Source: Ignavibacteriota bacterium (GTDB lineage Bacteria > Bacteroidota > Ignavibacteria > Tepidaquicellales > Tepidaquicellaceae). From it: DNA of 7,306 nt. The position numbers were made by a program, and so were the translations under genes. The notes under the pieces were generated by a model. That model made no database searches. It was not told where the DNA came from and worked only from the letters and a program-made list of their open reading frames with translations. Shown here in pieces: positions 1 to 5,188 of this stretch; the first letter of the stretch is position 1; each line of letters opens with the position of its first letter. The stretch covers positions 1 to 7,306 of the forward strand of contig PNBM01000064.1 in assembly GCA_003135995.1 (NCBI GenBank), written 5' to 3'.

Positions 1-56
1 ACATTTATGTTGATGGCTCTGTAAGTTGTTTTACATAAACAACATAAATGTTGTTT
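1..56. repeat. Palindromic repeat cluster downstream of the vorB-type gene
   Basis: Lies directly after the stop codon of the minus-strand alpha-subunit gene. Positions 1-12 (ACATTTATGTTG) are the exact reverse complement of 40-51, giving a perfect 12-bp inverted repeat that the window edge may truncate. Positions 37-56 form a second, compact palindrome, AAACAACAT-AA-ATGTTGTTT. GTTGTTT at 25-31 also pairs with AAACAAC at 37-43, and GTTGTTTTACAT is directly repeated at 25-36 and 50-61. Several mutually exclusive hairpins are therefore possible. The same core recurs at 1199-1237. This resembles a REP- or MITE-like interspersed palindrome, but no transposase is visible and the class is inferred. 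Confidence 0.7.
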
Positions 57-60
57 TACA

Positions 61-1125
61 TTATTTATTTATTCTTTGCATGAAGTTCTCAAGCACTTCA
101 TCCGGTCCGGGGATGATTCCGCCCATGCGTCCGTAATGCCATACAGGTATTTTACCTTCTACCGAAAGCCTTACATCTTCTATCATCTGTCCTGCATTTA
201 ATTCAACTACAAGTGCACCCTTCAAATGATTCGATATCTCTTTTATTCTATCGTATGGGAAAGGATAAAGTGTTATCGGTCTGAGAAGTCCAAGCTTTAT
301 ACCTTTCTCTCTTGCAAGCAGTACTGTTTTATGACTTATCCTCGATGATAATCCGTACGCTACAAGAATATATTCCGCATCATCCGTCATTATCTCTTCA
401 TATCTTACTTCGTTTTTGCAAATCTCATCATATTTCTTATTGAGTCTCAAGTTTACTATTTCCATCTTCTCCGGTTGAATGAACAGCGATGTGATTATGC
501 TTCTTTGCCTGTCCTTTGTCTTGCCTGTCGTTGCCCACGGTTTATCAACATGCTTTATTACTTTCTTCTTAAACTCAACTTTTTCCATCATCTGTCCGAT
601 TGCTCCGTCCGATAACATTAAAACCGGATTTCTGTATTTATCTGCAAGCTCAAATCCGAGTGATACAAAGTCTGCCATTTCCTGTACTGAGTTTGGTGCA
701 AGAACGATTAAATGATAATCTCCGTGTCCGCCGCCCTTTGTTGCCTGAAAGTAATCTCCCTGTGATGGCTGTATTGTTCCAAGTCCCGGTCCGCCGCGAT
801 TTACATTTACAAGAAGGCATGGTAATTCTGCCGATGCTATGTATGATATCCCTTCCTGCATAAGGCTGAAACCCGGTGATGAAGATGATGTCATTACCCT
901 TTTGCCTGCGCCGGCTGCTCCGTAAATCATATTTATCGCTGCAACTTCGCTCTCAGCCTGAAGCGGTCTTCCGTATCGTTTCGGCATTTCTCTCGCAAGA
1001 TATTCAAGCACTTCTGACTGTGGTGTTATAGGGTATCCGAAATATGCATCGCATCTGGCTTGTATTGCTGCCTCTGCCATTGCTTCGTTGCCTTTCATTA
1101 ATCTTATGTCAACTTCTTCTTCCAT
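61..1125 (-). CDS. vorB: 2-oxoacid:ferredoxin oxidoreductase, alpha subunit (VorB/KorA type)
   Basis: Alpha subunit of a cytoplasmic, thiamine-diphosphate-dependent enzyme that oxidatively decarboxylates a 2-oxoacid to an acyl-CoA and passes the electrons to ferredoxin (or runs in reverse as a carboxylase). The 354 residues match the usual length of VorB-type subunits. The N-terminal pyrimidine-binding domain (about 10-190) shows YPITPQSE at 31-38, an acidic QAESE stretch at 56-60, TSSSSPGFSLMQEG at 79-92, the glycine-rich NVNRGGPGLGT region at 107-117 and SDGAIGQ at 172-178. The C-terminal transketolase-like domain (about 245-345) carries LRPITLYPFP at 281-290. The ATG at 1123-1125 has no Shine-Dalgarno; Met10 is a possible later start. 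A ferredoxin gene lies 121 bp upstream, the usual delta-alpha order, so beta should follow off the left edge. Substrate (branched-chain oxoacid, 2-oxoglutarate or pyruvate) cannot be settled from this subunit alone; VorB is the best name by length and motifs. Confidence 0.92.
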   Translation of the reverse strand: MEEEVDIRLMKGNEAMAEAAIQARCDAYFGYPITPQSEVLEYLAREMPKRYGRPLQAESEVAAINMIYGAAGAGKRVMTSSSSPGFSLMQEGISYIASAELPCLLVNVNRGGPGLGTIQPSQGDYFQATKGGGHGDYHLIVLAPNSVQEMADFVSLGFELADKYRNPVLMLSDGAIGQMMEKVEFKKKVIKHVDKPWATTGKTKDRQRSIITSLFIQPEKMEIVNLRLNKKYDEICKNEVRYEEIMTDDAEYILVAYGLSSRISHKTVLLAREKGIKLGLLRPITLYPFPYDRIKEISNHLKGALVVELNAGQMIEDVRLSVEGKIPVWHYGRMGGIIPGPDEVLENFMQRINK

Positions 1126-1126
1126 G

Positions 1127-1170
1127 TTGGTTATTTATTATTGGTTATTAGTTTTTTATTTTTTGTTATT
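1127..1170. repeat. Low-complexity TTGGTTATT repeats upstream of vorB
   Basis: TTGGTTATT occurs at 1127-1135 and again at 1141-1149, a 14-bp period, and is followed by a degenerate TTTGTTATT near 1162-1170. Read on the coding (minus) strand this is an A-rich AATAACCAATAATAAATAACC leader that runs right up to the vorB start codon. It holds no Shine-Dalgarno. It may act as an unstructured translation leader, or it may simply be low-complexity spacer. Confidence 0.5.
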
Positions 1171-1173
1171 TGT

Positions 1174-1191
1174 GCTACTGCTACTGCTACT
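1174..1191. repeat. Microsatellite, three perfect GCTACT units
   Basis: Three exact tandem copies of the hexamer GCTACT lie in the non-coding gap between the ferredoxin and vorB genes (AGTAGC on the transcribed minus strand). It sits between the palindromic repeat at 1199-1237 and the A-rich leader of vorB. Changes in copy number would not affect any reading frame here. Confidence 0.8.
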
Positions 1192-1198
1192 AAATATT

Positions 1199-1237
1199 CC
1201 GCAACATAAATGTTGCGTTACATAGCAAATGTTGCGG
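1199..1237. repeat. Palindromic repeat cluster between the ferredoxin and vorB genes
   Basis: CCGCAACAT at 1199-1207 is complementary to ATGTTGCG at 1210-1217 (a tight palindrome with an AA centre) and perfectly complementary to ATGTTGCGG at 1229-1237 (9-bp stem, 21-nt loop). AATGTTGCGTTACA and AATGTTGCGGTACA form a direct repeat differing by one base (1209-1222 and 1229-1241 region). The core CAACAT-AA-ATGTTG is shared with 37-56, on the far side of vorB. In the transcript it would fold into a stable hairpin 9 nt after the ferredoxin stop codon, but no U-tract follows, so it is not an intrinsic terminator. Confidence 0.75.
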
Positions 1238-1246
1238 TACAGGTAA

Positions 1247-1561
1247 TTATTCTGATAATGTTACCGTCGTGTCGCCCTTTATTCCTTTTATTTCCGTTAC
1301 GAGAGTTTTTTTCTTTGCACTTGTTCTATAAACCTTAATTACTCCATCCGGGCAGACTAAAGCACAATTTACGCATCCCGTGCACAGGTCATCCACAACA
1401 ACTGCATACCTGTATCCGAGATTATTTATATCCTGAGATAAGCTAATCGCCCCTTCATTACAGGCAGTTATGCAAAGCTCGCATCCCTTGCATTTTTGTA
1501 TATCTATTACAGTTTTACCCTTGATTTTACGGGGTTTTTTGGCAGTTTCGTTTTCTATCAT
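1247..1561 (-). CDS. Di-cluster 4Fe-4S ferredoxin, probable delta subunit of the oxidoreductase
   Basis: A 104-residue protein with two 4Fe-4S motifs of the CxxCxxCxxxC kind: Cys24, 27, 30, 34 and Cys60, 63, 66, 70. The second is followed by the usual proline (CP); the first has CN instead. This is the layout of small VorD/KorD-type subunits, which carry electrons from the thiamine-diphosphate site of 2-oxoacid:ferredoxin oxidoreductases. A lysine-rich N-terminal tail of about 20 residues and a C-terminal extension after residue 75 flank the ferredoxin core. It has no signal peptide, so it is cytoplasmic. It is the first gene of the minus-strand operon, 121 bp upstream of the alpha subunit, with a candidate promoter at 1586-1614. 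A free-standing ferredoxin is possible, but the gene order favours the subunit role. Confidence 0.88.
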   Translation of the reverse strand: MIENETAKKPRKIKGKTVIDIQKCKGCELCITACNEGAISLSQDINNLGYRYAVVVDDLCTGCVNCALVCPDGVIKVYRTSAKKKTLVTEIKGIKGDTTVTLSE

Positions 1562-1585
1562 AAAAAGATTTTATTTAGGAATGAA

Positions 1586-1614
1586 TTTATAAAAATCAAT
1601 TAGAAATTATTCAA
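1586..1614 (-). promoter_or_regulatory. Candidate sigma-70 promoter of the ferredoxin-vorB operon
   Basis: Read on the minus strand, TTGAAT (complement of 1609-1614) is followed after exactly 17 nt by TATAAA (complement of 1586-1591). Each box resembles the sigma-70 consensus (TTGACA and TATAAT). The start site would fall near 1579, leaving a leader of about 18 nt before the ATG at 1561. The region is very AT-rich, so chance matches are likely. If the organism uses the Bacteroidota-type promoter (TAnnTTTG), this call would be wrong. Confidence 0.4.
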
Positions 1615-1680
1615 TATTAAGAAGAAAAAAAAGCTATAAAAATTAGCCAAACTCAGAGAAATTCGGGATTTTTAACAATT

Positions 1681-1709
1681 TTGAATATCTTATTTTGTTT
1701 TAAAATAAT
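1681..1709 (+). promoter_or_regulatory. Weak candidate promoter of the MmcQ-nucleotidase pair
   Basis: TTGAAT at 1681-1686 is followed after 17 nt by AATAAT at 1704-1709, about 27 nt before the ATG at 1737. The match is modest and the sequence is AT-rich throughout. It is listed because the 175-bp divergent gap must hold a plus-strand promoter and this is the best spaced pair I can see. Confidence 0.25.
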
Positions 1710-1736
1710 AAATTTCAGTTAAAAAATTCAACTTCC

Positions 1737-2090
1737 ATGGACATAGAATATTTCAGAGAATATGTTTTAAAGAAAAAAGCAGTGAACGAAGGTCAGCCGT
1801 TTGGAGACGATGTGATAGTATATAAAGTTCTGAATAAAATGTTCTTGATGATAAATTTTGAAATCCCGCTTAATATAAGTTTGAAATGTGACCCGGAACT
1901 TGCAATAGATTTACGGGAACGATATGCGGCGATTACTCCTGCTTATCATATGAATAAATCTCACTGGAATGATGTAGTTGTGGATGGAACTATTCCGCTG
2001 CTGGAAATATTAAAGATGATTGACCATTCATACGATTTGGTCGTAAATAAATTTTCAAAAAAAGAAAAAATAGAATATATTAAAAAATAA
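1737..2090 (+). CDS. MmcQ/YjbR family protein
   Basis: A 117-residue protein, the usual full length of the MmcQ/YjbR family (CyaY-like fold, often called DNA-binding, biochemical role unsettled). Family landmarks are visible: QPFGDDVIVYKV at 20-31, the MFLMINF strand at 35-41, SLKCDPELA at 48-56, and the strongly conserved ITPAYHMNKSHWNDV at 66-80, followed by DHSYDLVV near the C-terminus. There is no signal peptide or membrane segment, so it is cytoplasmic. The ATG at 1737 begins the family's usual N-terminus but has no clear Shine-Dalgarno. The next gene starts 2 bp after its stop codon, so the two are almost certainly co-transcribed. The ferredoxin operon is divergent, 175 bp away. Confidence 0.9.
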   Translation: MDIEYFREYVLKKKAVNEGQPFGDDVIVYKVLNKMFLMINFEIPLNISLKCDPELAIDLRERYAAITPAYHMNKSHWNDVVVDGTIPLLEILKMIDHSYDLVVNKFSKKEKIEYIKK

Positions 2091-2092
2091 TT

Positions 2093-2629
2093 ATGATAAT
2101 TTTAATCGATATGGATGATGTGATATCGGATTTCGACGGTGAATTTTACTCAAGGTGGAATAGATTGCATCCCGATAAACCTGTCGTACCGCCTGAGGAC
2201 AGAAAATGTTTTTACATAAAAGATGAATTGCCTGAAGAATATGCAGGATTAGTCAGAGAAATAAACACAGCACACGGATTTATAAATTCATTGCCCGAAA
2301 TCCTCGGTGCCGTACAAGCAGTTAAGGAAATTGCAGGAATGGGACATGATGTTTTTATTTGTACAAGCCCGTTAAATGCTTATCAAAATTGTGTAAAAGA
2401 AAAATATGAATGGATAGAAAAACATCTCGGGTTTGAATGGACTTTAAAATTAATTCTCACAAAAGATAAAACACTTATCAAAGGAAATATTCTGATAGAT
2501 GATAAACCGGAAGTTACCGGAGTTTCAGAACCATCGTGGGAACATATTATATTCGATAAACCCTATAACAGGCTTATTAACAATCATAAAAGACTAACCT
2601 GGATTAACTGGAAAGATTTAATTTTTTAA
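2093..2629 (+). CDS. HAD-superfamily 5'(3')-deoxyribonucleotidase-like protein (NT5C type)
   Basis: A 178-residue cytoplasmic phosphatase of the HAD superfamily, probably removing phosphate from (deoxy)nucleoside monophosphates. The catalytic motifs are in order: motif I DMDDV at 6-10, with Asp6 as the expected nucleophile and Asp8 as acid/base; motif II TSP, with Thr91/Ser92; the motif III lysine in LTKDK (Lys124 or Lys126); and motif IV IDDKPE at 135-140, supplying metal-binding acids. The short sequence after motif I (ISDFDGEF) and the overall length match NT5C/YorS-like deoxyribonucleotidases rather than larger HAD phosphatases. It starts 2 bp after the MmcQ-like gene, which suggests translational coupling. 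Substrate preference cannot be read from sequence. A role in trimming dNMP pools is inferred from the family only. I see no terminator after it. Confidence 0.87.
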   Translation: MIILIDMDDVISDFDGEFYSRWNRLHPDKPVVPPEDRKCFYIKDELPEEYAGLVREINTAHGFINSLPEILGAVQAVKEIAGMGHDVFICTSPLNAYQNCVKEKYEWIEKHLGFEWTLKLILTKDKTLIKGNILIDDKPEVTGVSEPSWEHIIFDKPYNRLINNHKRLTWINWKDLIF

Positions 2630-2784
2630 ATAACAAATAATAAAACATAACGTATATATTTATATTCGGTGGAATTTATTATTTAATTTTTCTATTTATT
2701 TTCCTAAGAAAAGATAAAATTTTTAAAAGGTGTAACAATACGTTATTTTTTCCTTAAATCTGCGTGTTATTCTTCACTTCTTAT

Positions 2785-2840
2785 TCAAAAAATGGAAAAA
2801 AATAACAGAAATTGAAAATTAATGAAAATAAATGAAAATG
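2785..2840 (+). promoter_or_regulatory. Phased A-tracts upstream of the ECF sigma gene
   Basis: A-tracts begin at about 2787, 2796, 2815, 2825 and 2835. The last three are a 10-bp direct repeat: TGAAAATTAA at 2813, TGAAAATAAA at 2823 and TGAAAATG at 2833. A-tracts repeated once per helical turn bend DNA, and in this position, just before the candidate -35 box at 2845, they could act as an UP-element or a bend. The repeat is seen in the sequence; the function is inferred. Confidence 0.5.
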
Positions 2841-2844
2841 TTTT

Positions 2845-2872
2845 GCGACTTTTTCTTTAAATTTACGTCTAT
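2845..2872 (+). promoter_or_regulatory. Candidate ECF-type promoter of the sigma-partner operon
   Basis: GCGACTT at 2845-2851 and GTCTAT at 2867-2872 are separated by 15 nt. They resemble the E. coli sigma-E pattern (GGAACTT, 15-16 nt, GTCTAA or TCTGA). ECF sigma factors commonly transcribe their own operon, so this may be an autoregulatory site. The start site would be near 2879, about 20 nt before the TTG start. The promoter specificity of this sigma factor is unknown, so the match is suggestive only. Confidence 0.35.
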
Positions 2873-2898
2873 TTAATAAACGATAATTATTCAAAATT

Positions 2899-3486
2899 TT
2901 GGAACAACAAGATTCAAATGTTTTTTACTCTATGTTAAAACCGCATTACGGTGACGCACTGAGATACTGCAGGTCAATATGTGCGAATAAAAACTCCGGG
3001 GATGCGGAGGATGTTTTGCAGCAATCATTTTTAAAAGCAATTGAAAGTTTTGAAGATTTGAAAGACCGTTCAAAATTCAAACAGTGGCTTTTCAGAATAA
3101 TAACCAATTGTTTCTATGATTCGATTCGCGGCAGCATCTGGAAAAAATTCTTACAGCTGGATAATTATGAAGGAAGGGATAATATACCCGATGTTTACAA
3201 CCAATTTGAATTGAGTGAACTTAGTGAAGTACTTACAAAAGCACTCGCAAAATTAAACACGAAAGAAAGGGTAACGTTATTGCTTTTTGAATTATCTCAG
3301 TTCTCTATAGAAGAGATAGTGGAAATACAAAAGGAAAAATCTCTCTCTGCCGTAAAATCCCGTTTGAGCAGAACGAGAGAAAAACTGAAAAAAATTATTT
3401 TGAAACTTGAAAACAGTTCTATCTACAAAACAGATGATAATCTTGTACGGGATATTAACAATTCCGGCAAGGTTGAAATTTTATGA
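2899..3486 (+). CDS. ECF-family RNA polymerase sigma factor
   Basis: A 195-residue group IV sigma factor that would direct RNA polymerase to a specific set of promoters, probably in response to an envelope or other external signal. Sigma region 2 spans about 14-78, with the typical DAEDVLQQSFLKA at 35-47 and FKQWLFRIITNCFYDSIR at 60-77. Sigma region 4 spans about 109-165, with the LNTKERVTLLLFEL helix and the recognition helix region SAVKSRLSRTREKLKK at 150-165. There is no region 1 or 3, and no region-3-like insert. A poorly conserved tail of about 30 residues follows. The start is uncertain: TTG at 2899 keeps the full N-terminus but has no Shine-Dalgarno, an in-frame stop lies at 2884-2886, and the first ATG (2932, Met12) would still leave region 2 nearly intact. 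The membrane protein gene begins 49 bp downstream. Confidence 0.93.
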   Translation: MEQQDSNVFYSMLKPHYGDALRYCRSICANKNSGDAEDVLQQSFLKAIESFEDLKDRSKFKQWLFRIITNCFYDSIRGSIWKKFLQLDNYEGRDNIPDVYNQFELSELSEVLTKALAKLNTKERVTLLLFELSQFSIEEIVEIQKEKSLSAVKSRLSRTREKLKKIILKLENSSIYKTDDNLVRDINNSGKVEIL

Positions 3487-3520
3487 ACACGTATGGAAAA
3501 ATTTAAAGAAAAAATAATCT

Positions 3521-3527
3521 AAGGAGA
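3521..3527 (+). promoter_or_regulatory. Strong Shine-Dalgarno of the membrane coiled-coil gene
   Basis: AAGGAGA lies 8 nt before the ATG at 3536, the ideal spacing. It fixes the start of the gene and is the only near-perfect ribosome binding site in the window. The sigma gene just upstream has none. Confidence 0.85.
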
Positions 3528-3535
3528 TTTTAAAA

Positions 3536-5032
3536 ATGGAAGAAATTAAATCAAATAATTCAGATATTAATAAATACTTCGATGCCCTTAAAGCTGAAGA
3601 TTATGACGAATCATTCGATATGGTGGAATCCTGGTTAAGACGCGAGCAGTTTTTCAACAGCGACAAAGTCAAAAAAACAAAAGCGGGAAAGATAAGGTAT
3701 TATATATTTGCTCATCGTGCTAAACTTGCCTACATTGTATTATTATTCTTTGTTACTTTAATTGTTGCAAATGTAAAAGTAACAAGCAAGGAGACCTTAG
3801 CGGGTGTTGTATCCTGGACTGTTGACAAAAACAACAAAGTGGCGATTGAAAAAATAGATAAATCAGAATGGCTTGACAAGAACCAGCTCGTTGTTGATGC
3901 ACAGGCAGGCGGTGATACAAATTTAATAAAATATAAAATTATCGTTCCTGATGATTCGAAATTAAATCTCGAGCAATTAAAAATTAAGCTCGAGGAAATA
4001 AAAGACTTAAAATATGTAGAAATAACTCCAATCACAGAAAATGTAAATGTACCAATTTATGCAGCCGCCTTGCACAGTATTTTCAATTCGGATATCCCGG
4101 ATAAATTTGTTAATACAGAAGATATTAAACAAAATGTTTATGAACAGTTGAAAATAGCAGGAGTAGATGATGATGATTTTGATTTTGATTATGCATCCGA
4201 AGCCCCTCGAAGCATGAAATTAACATTAAAAATTCCGCAGGACTCACTGAAGCACAAAATACATGATGATATTATGAGGAATATAAACACGGAAAAAATA
4301 ATGGAAAATACAAAAAAGATGATTGAGAACATGAAAATTCAACTGGATGTAAATTTACCGAGAATACAGGAGGAATATGGAAATTATTATAATTATGATT
4401 CTGAAAAACTTAACAAGGCATTGAGGAAAGTCCAGATTAAACTGGATTCAATGAAATACAGATTTGATGAACGGGAATTTGAAAAGAGTATGGAAAGTCT
4501 GAAATCTCTCGATACACTGGGCGAATTTATAAACAGACAGGTTGAAGAATCTTTAAGAATGAATGAACGGCAATTAAAAATGAATGAAGACAACATTAGG
4601 CGGAATGAGGAGTATATGAGAAAGAATGAAGAACGGATGAGAAAGAATGAAGAACGTTTGGAAGAAAATGAAGAAAAGATGAGAGAAAAAGAAGAGGAAT
4701 TAAATTCACTTGATACTCTGGATGATTTCATAAATAATCAGGTTGAAACTAATTTAAAAATGAACCTGCTGCATCTTAATATTCTTGATTCACTCGGTCC
4801 TATGATTCAGAAGCAAATCAAAATACACGGAGATATGAATTTTGATACTGCGAAATTCAACAGGAAGATGGAAAAGATGAGAATTAAAATGGATAGTTTG
4901 AATTTTCATATGAAATATTACAAAAATTATAACGGGAATGAAGATGAAATGAAAGAAGAAAAGGATGATGATGATGATAAACCGGATATGGATAACGGCG
5001 AGCAGGCTCCGGAAATAAAAAATGACCAATAA
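3536..5032 (+). CDS. Single-pass membrane coiled-coil protein, candidate anti-sigma partner
   Basis: I do not recognise a named family. The 498 residues read as follows: a cytoplasmic N-terminus of about 62 residues ending in a basic stretch (KVKKTKAGKIRYY, Arg/Lys near 61-63); one membrane helix at about 64-80; a mixed alpha/beta region at about 85-235, including a beta-alpha-beta-like stretch near 131-165; and then a long charged, Met-rich coiled-coil region at about 240-460. Seven consecutive heptads with an NEE core occupy 342-390. The modules SLDTLxxFIxxQVE (324, 391, degenerate at 417) and FDxxxFxxxM (287, 310, 436) are duplicated. The C-terminus is acidic (Asp477-481). There is no cysteine, so it cannot be a HxxxCxxC zinc-type anti-sigma factor. 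The position 49 bp after an ECF sigma gene, the small cytoplasmic head and the N-in topology suggest that it holds or regulates that sigma factor. This is inference. It could instead be a structural or sensory target of the sigma factor. Confidence 0.8.
   Translation: MEEIKSNNSDINKYFDALKAEDYDESFDMVESWLRREQFFNSDKVKKTKAGKIRYYIFAHRAKLAYIVLLFFVTLIVANVKVTSKETLAGVVSWTVDKNNKVAIEKIDKSEWLDKNQLVVDAQAGGDTNLIKYKIIVPDDSKLNLEQLKIKLEEIKDLKYVEITPITENVNVPIYAAALHSIFNSDIPDKFVNTEDIKQNVYEQLKIAGVDDDDFDFDYASEAPRSMKLTLKIPQDSLKHKIHDDIMRNINTEKIMENTKKMIENMKIQLDVNLPRIQEEYGNYYNYDSEKLNKALRKVQIKLDSMKYRFDEREFEKSMESLKSLDTLGEFINRQVEESLRMNERQLKMNEDNIRRNEEYMRKNEERMRKNEERLEENEEKMREKEEELNSLDTLDDFINNQVETNLKMNLLHLNILDSLGPMIQKQIKIHGDMNFDTAKFNRKMEKMRIKMDSLNFHMKYYKNYNGNEDEMKEEKDDDDDKPDMDNGEQAPEIKNDQ
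4559..4705 (+). repeat. 21-bp imperfect tandem repeat coding for seven heptads
   Basis: Seven in-frame 21-bp units encode residues 342-390: MNERQLK, MNEDNIR, RNEEYMR, KNEERMR, KNEERLE, ENEEKMR and EKEEELN. Asn-Glu-Glu occupies positions 2-4 and a Met, Leu or Ile position 6 of nearly every unit. Units four and five share 14 consecutive bases, which points to fairly recent expansion by slippage or unequal exchange. The 21-bp period keeps the reading frame, so unit number could vary and change the length of the coiled coil. Confidence 0.85.
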
Positions 5033-5070
5033 TCTTTTCGTAATTATACTATAAGAACGAACTAATCAGA

Positions 5071-5106
5071 GCGTTAAGAACGTAATTCTTAACGCTTCTT
5101 TTTTTT
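5071..5106 (+). terminator. Intrinsic terminator of the sigma-coiled-coil operon
   Basis: GCGTTAAGAA at 5071-5080 and TTCTTAACGC at 5086-5095 form a perfect 10-bp stem with a CGTAA loop, extended by an A-T and a G-T pair at the base. It is followed by a run of T from 5099 to 5106. It lies 38 bp after the coiled-coil gene's stop codon and separates it from tex. In the other direction there is no comparable T-tract, so it acts on the plus strand. Confidence 0.93.
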
Positions 5107-5188
5107 CGCTGCATATCAAGGAATAAATTTCTTCGGATAATTTCAACTCAGAATATTGTATTTTCAATATATCAAAATAAATTGAAAT

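Noticed and set aside
479..863. Plus-strand open frames opposite vorB
   Set aside because: The minus-strand frame encodes conserved oxidoreductase motifs over the whole stretch, and the plus-strand products show no recognisable features.
1199..1237. Palindrome as an intrinsic terminator between the ferredoxin and vorB genes
   Set aside because: No T-tract follows the stem on the minus strand, and the two genes are expected to be co-transcribed.
1..1241. The two palindrome clusters as a CRISPR array or insertion-sequence ends
   Set aside because: They are not regularly spaced and have no spacers, and the segment between them is a normal vorB gene with no transposase and no target-site duplication that I can see.
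2731..2752. Possible terminator after the nucleotidase gene (TAAC, 5-nt loop, GTTA, then T-run)
   Set aside because: The stem is only 4 bp and AT-rich, too weak to support a terminator call.
2734..2765. AAC and CGT boxes as an alternative ECF promoter
   Set aside because: The spacing of 26 nt is far longer than the roughly 16-17 nt expected for ECF promoters.
4393..5029. Minus-strand open frames opposite the coiled-coil gene
   Set aside because: They are Ser/Phe/Ile-rich mirror images of the Glu/Lys/Asn/Met-rich coding strand, have no start signals and lie wholly within a well-supported gene.
5153..5170. ATATTG-CAATAT inverted repeat before tex as an operator
   Set aside because: Six AT-rich base pairs in an AT-rich leader are easily expected by chance, and nothing else supports a regulator site.
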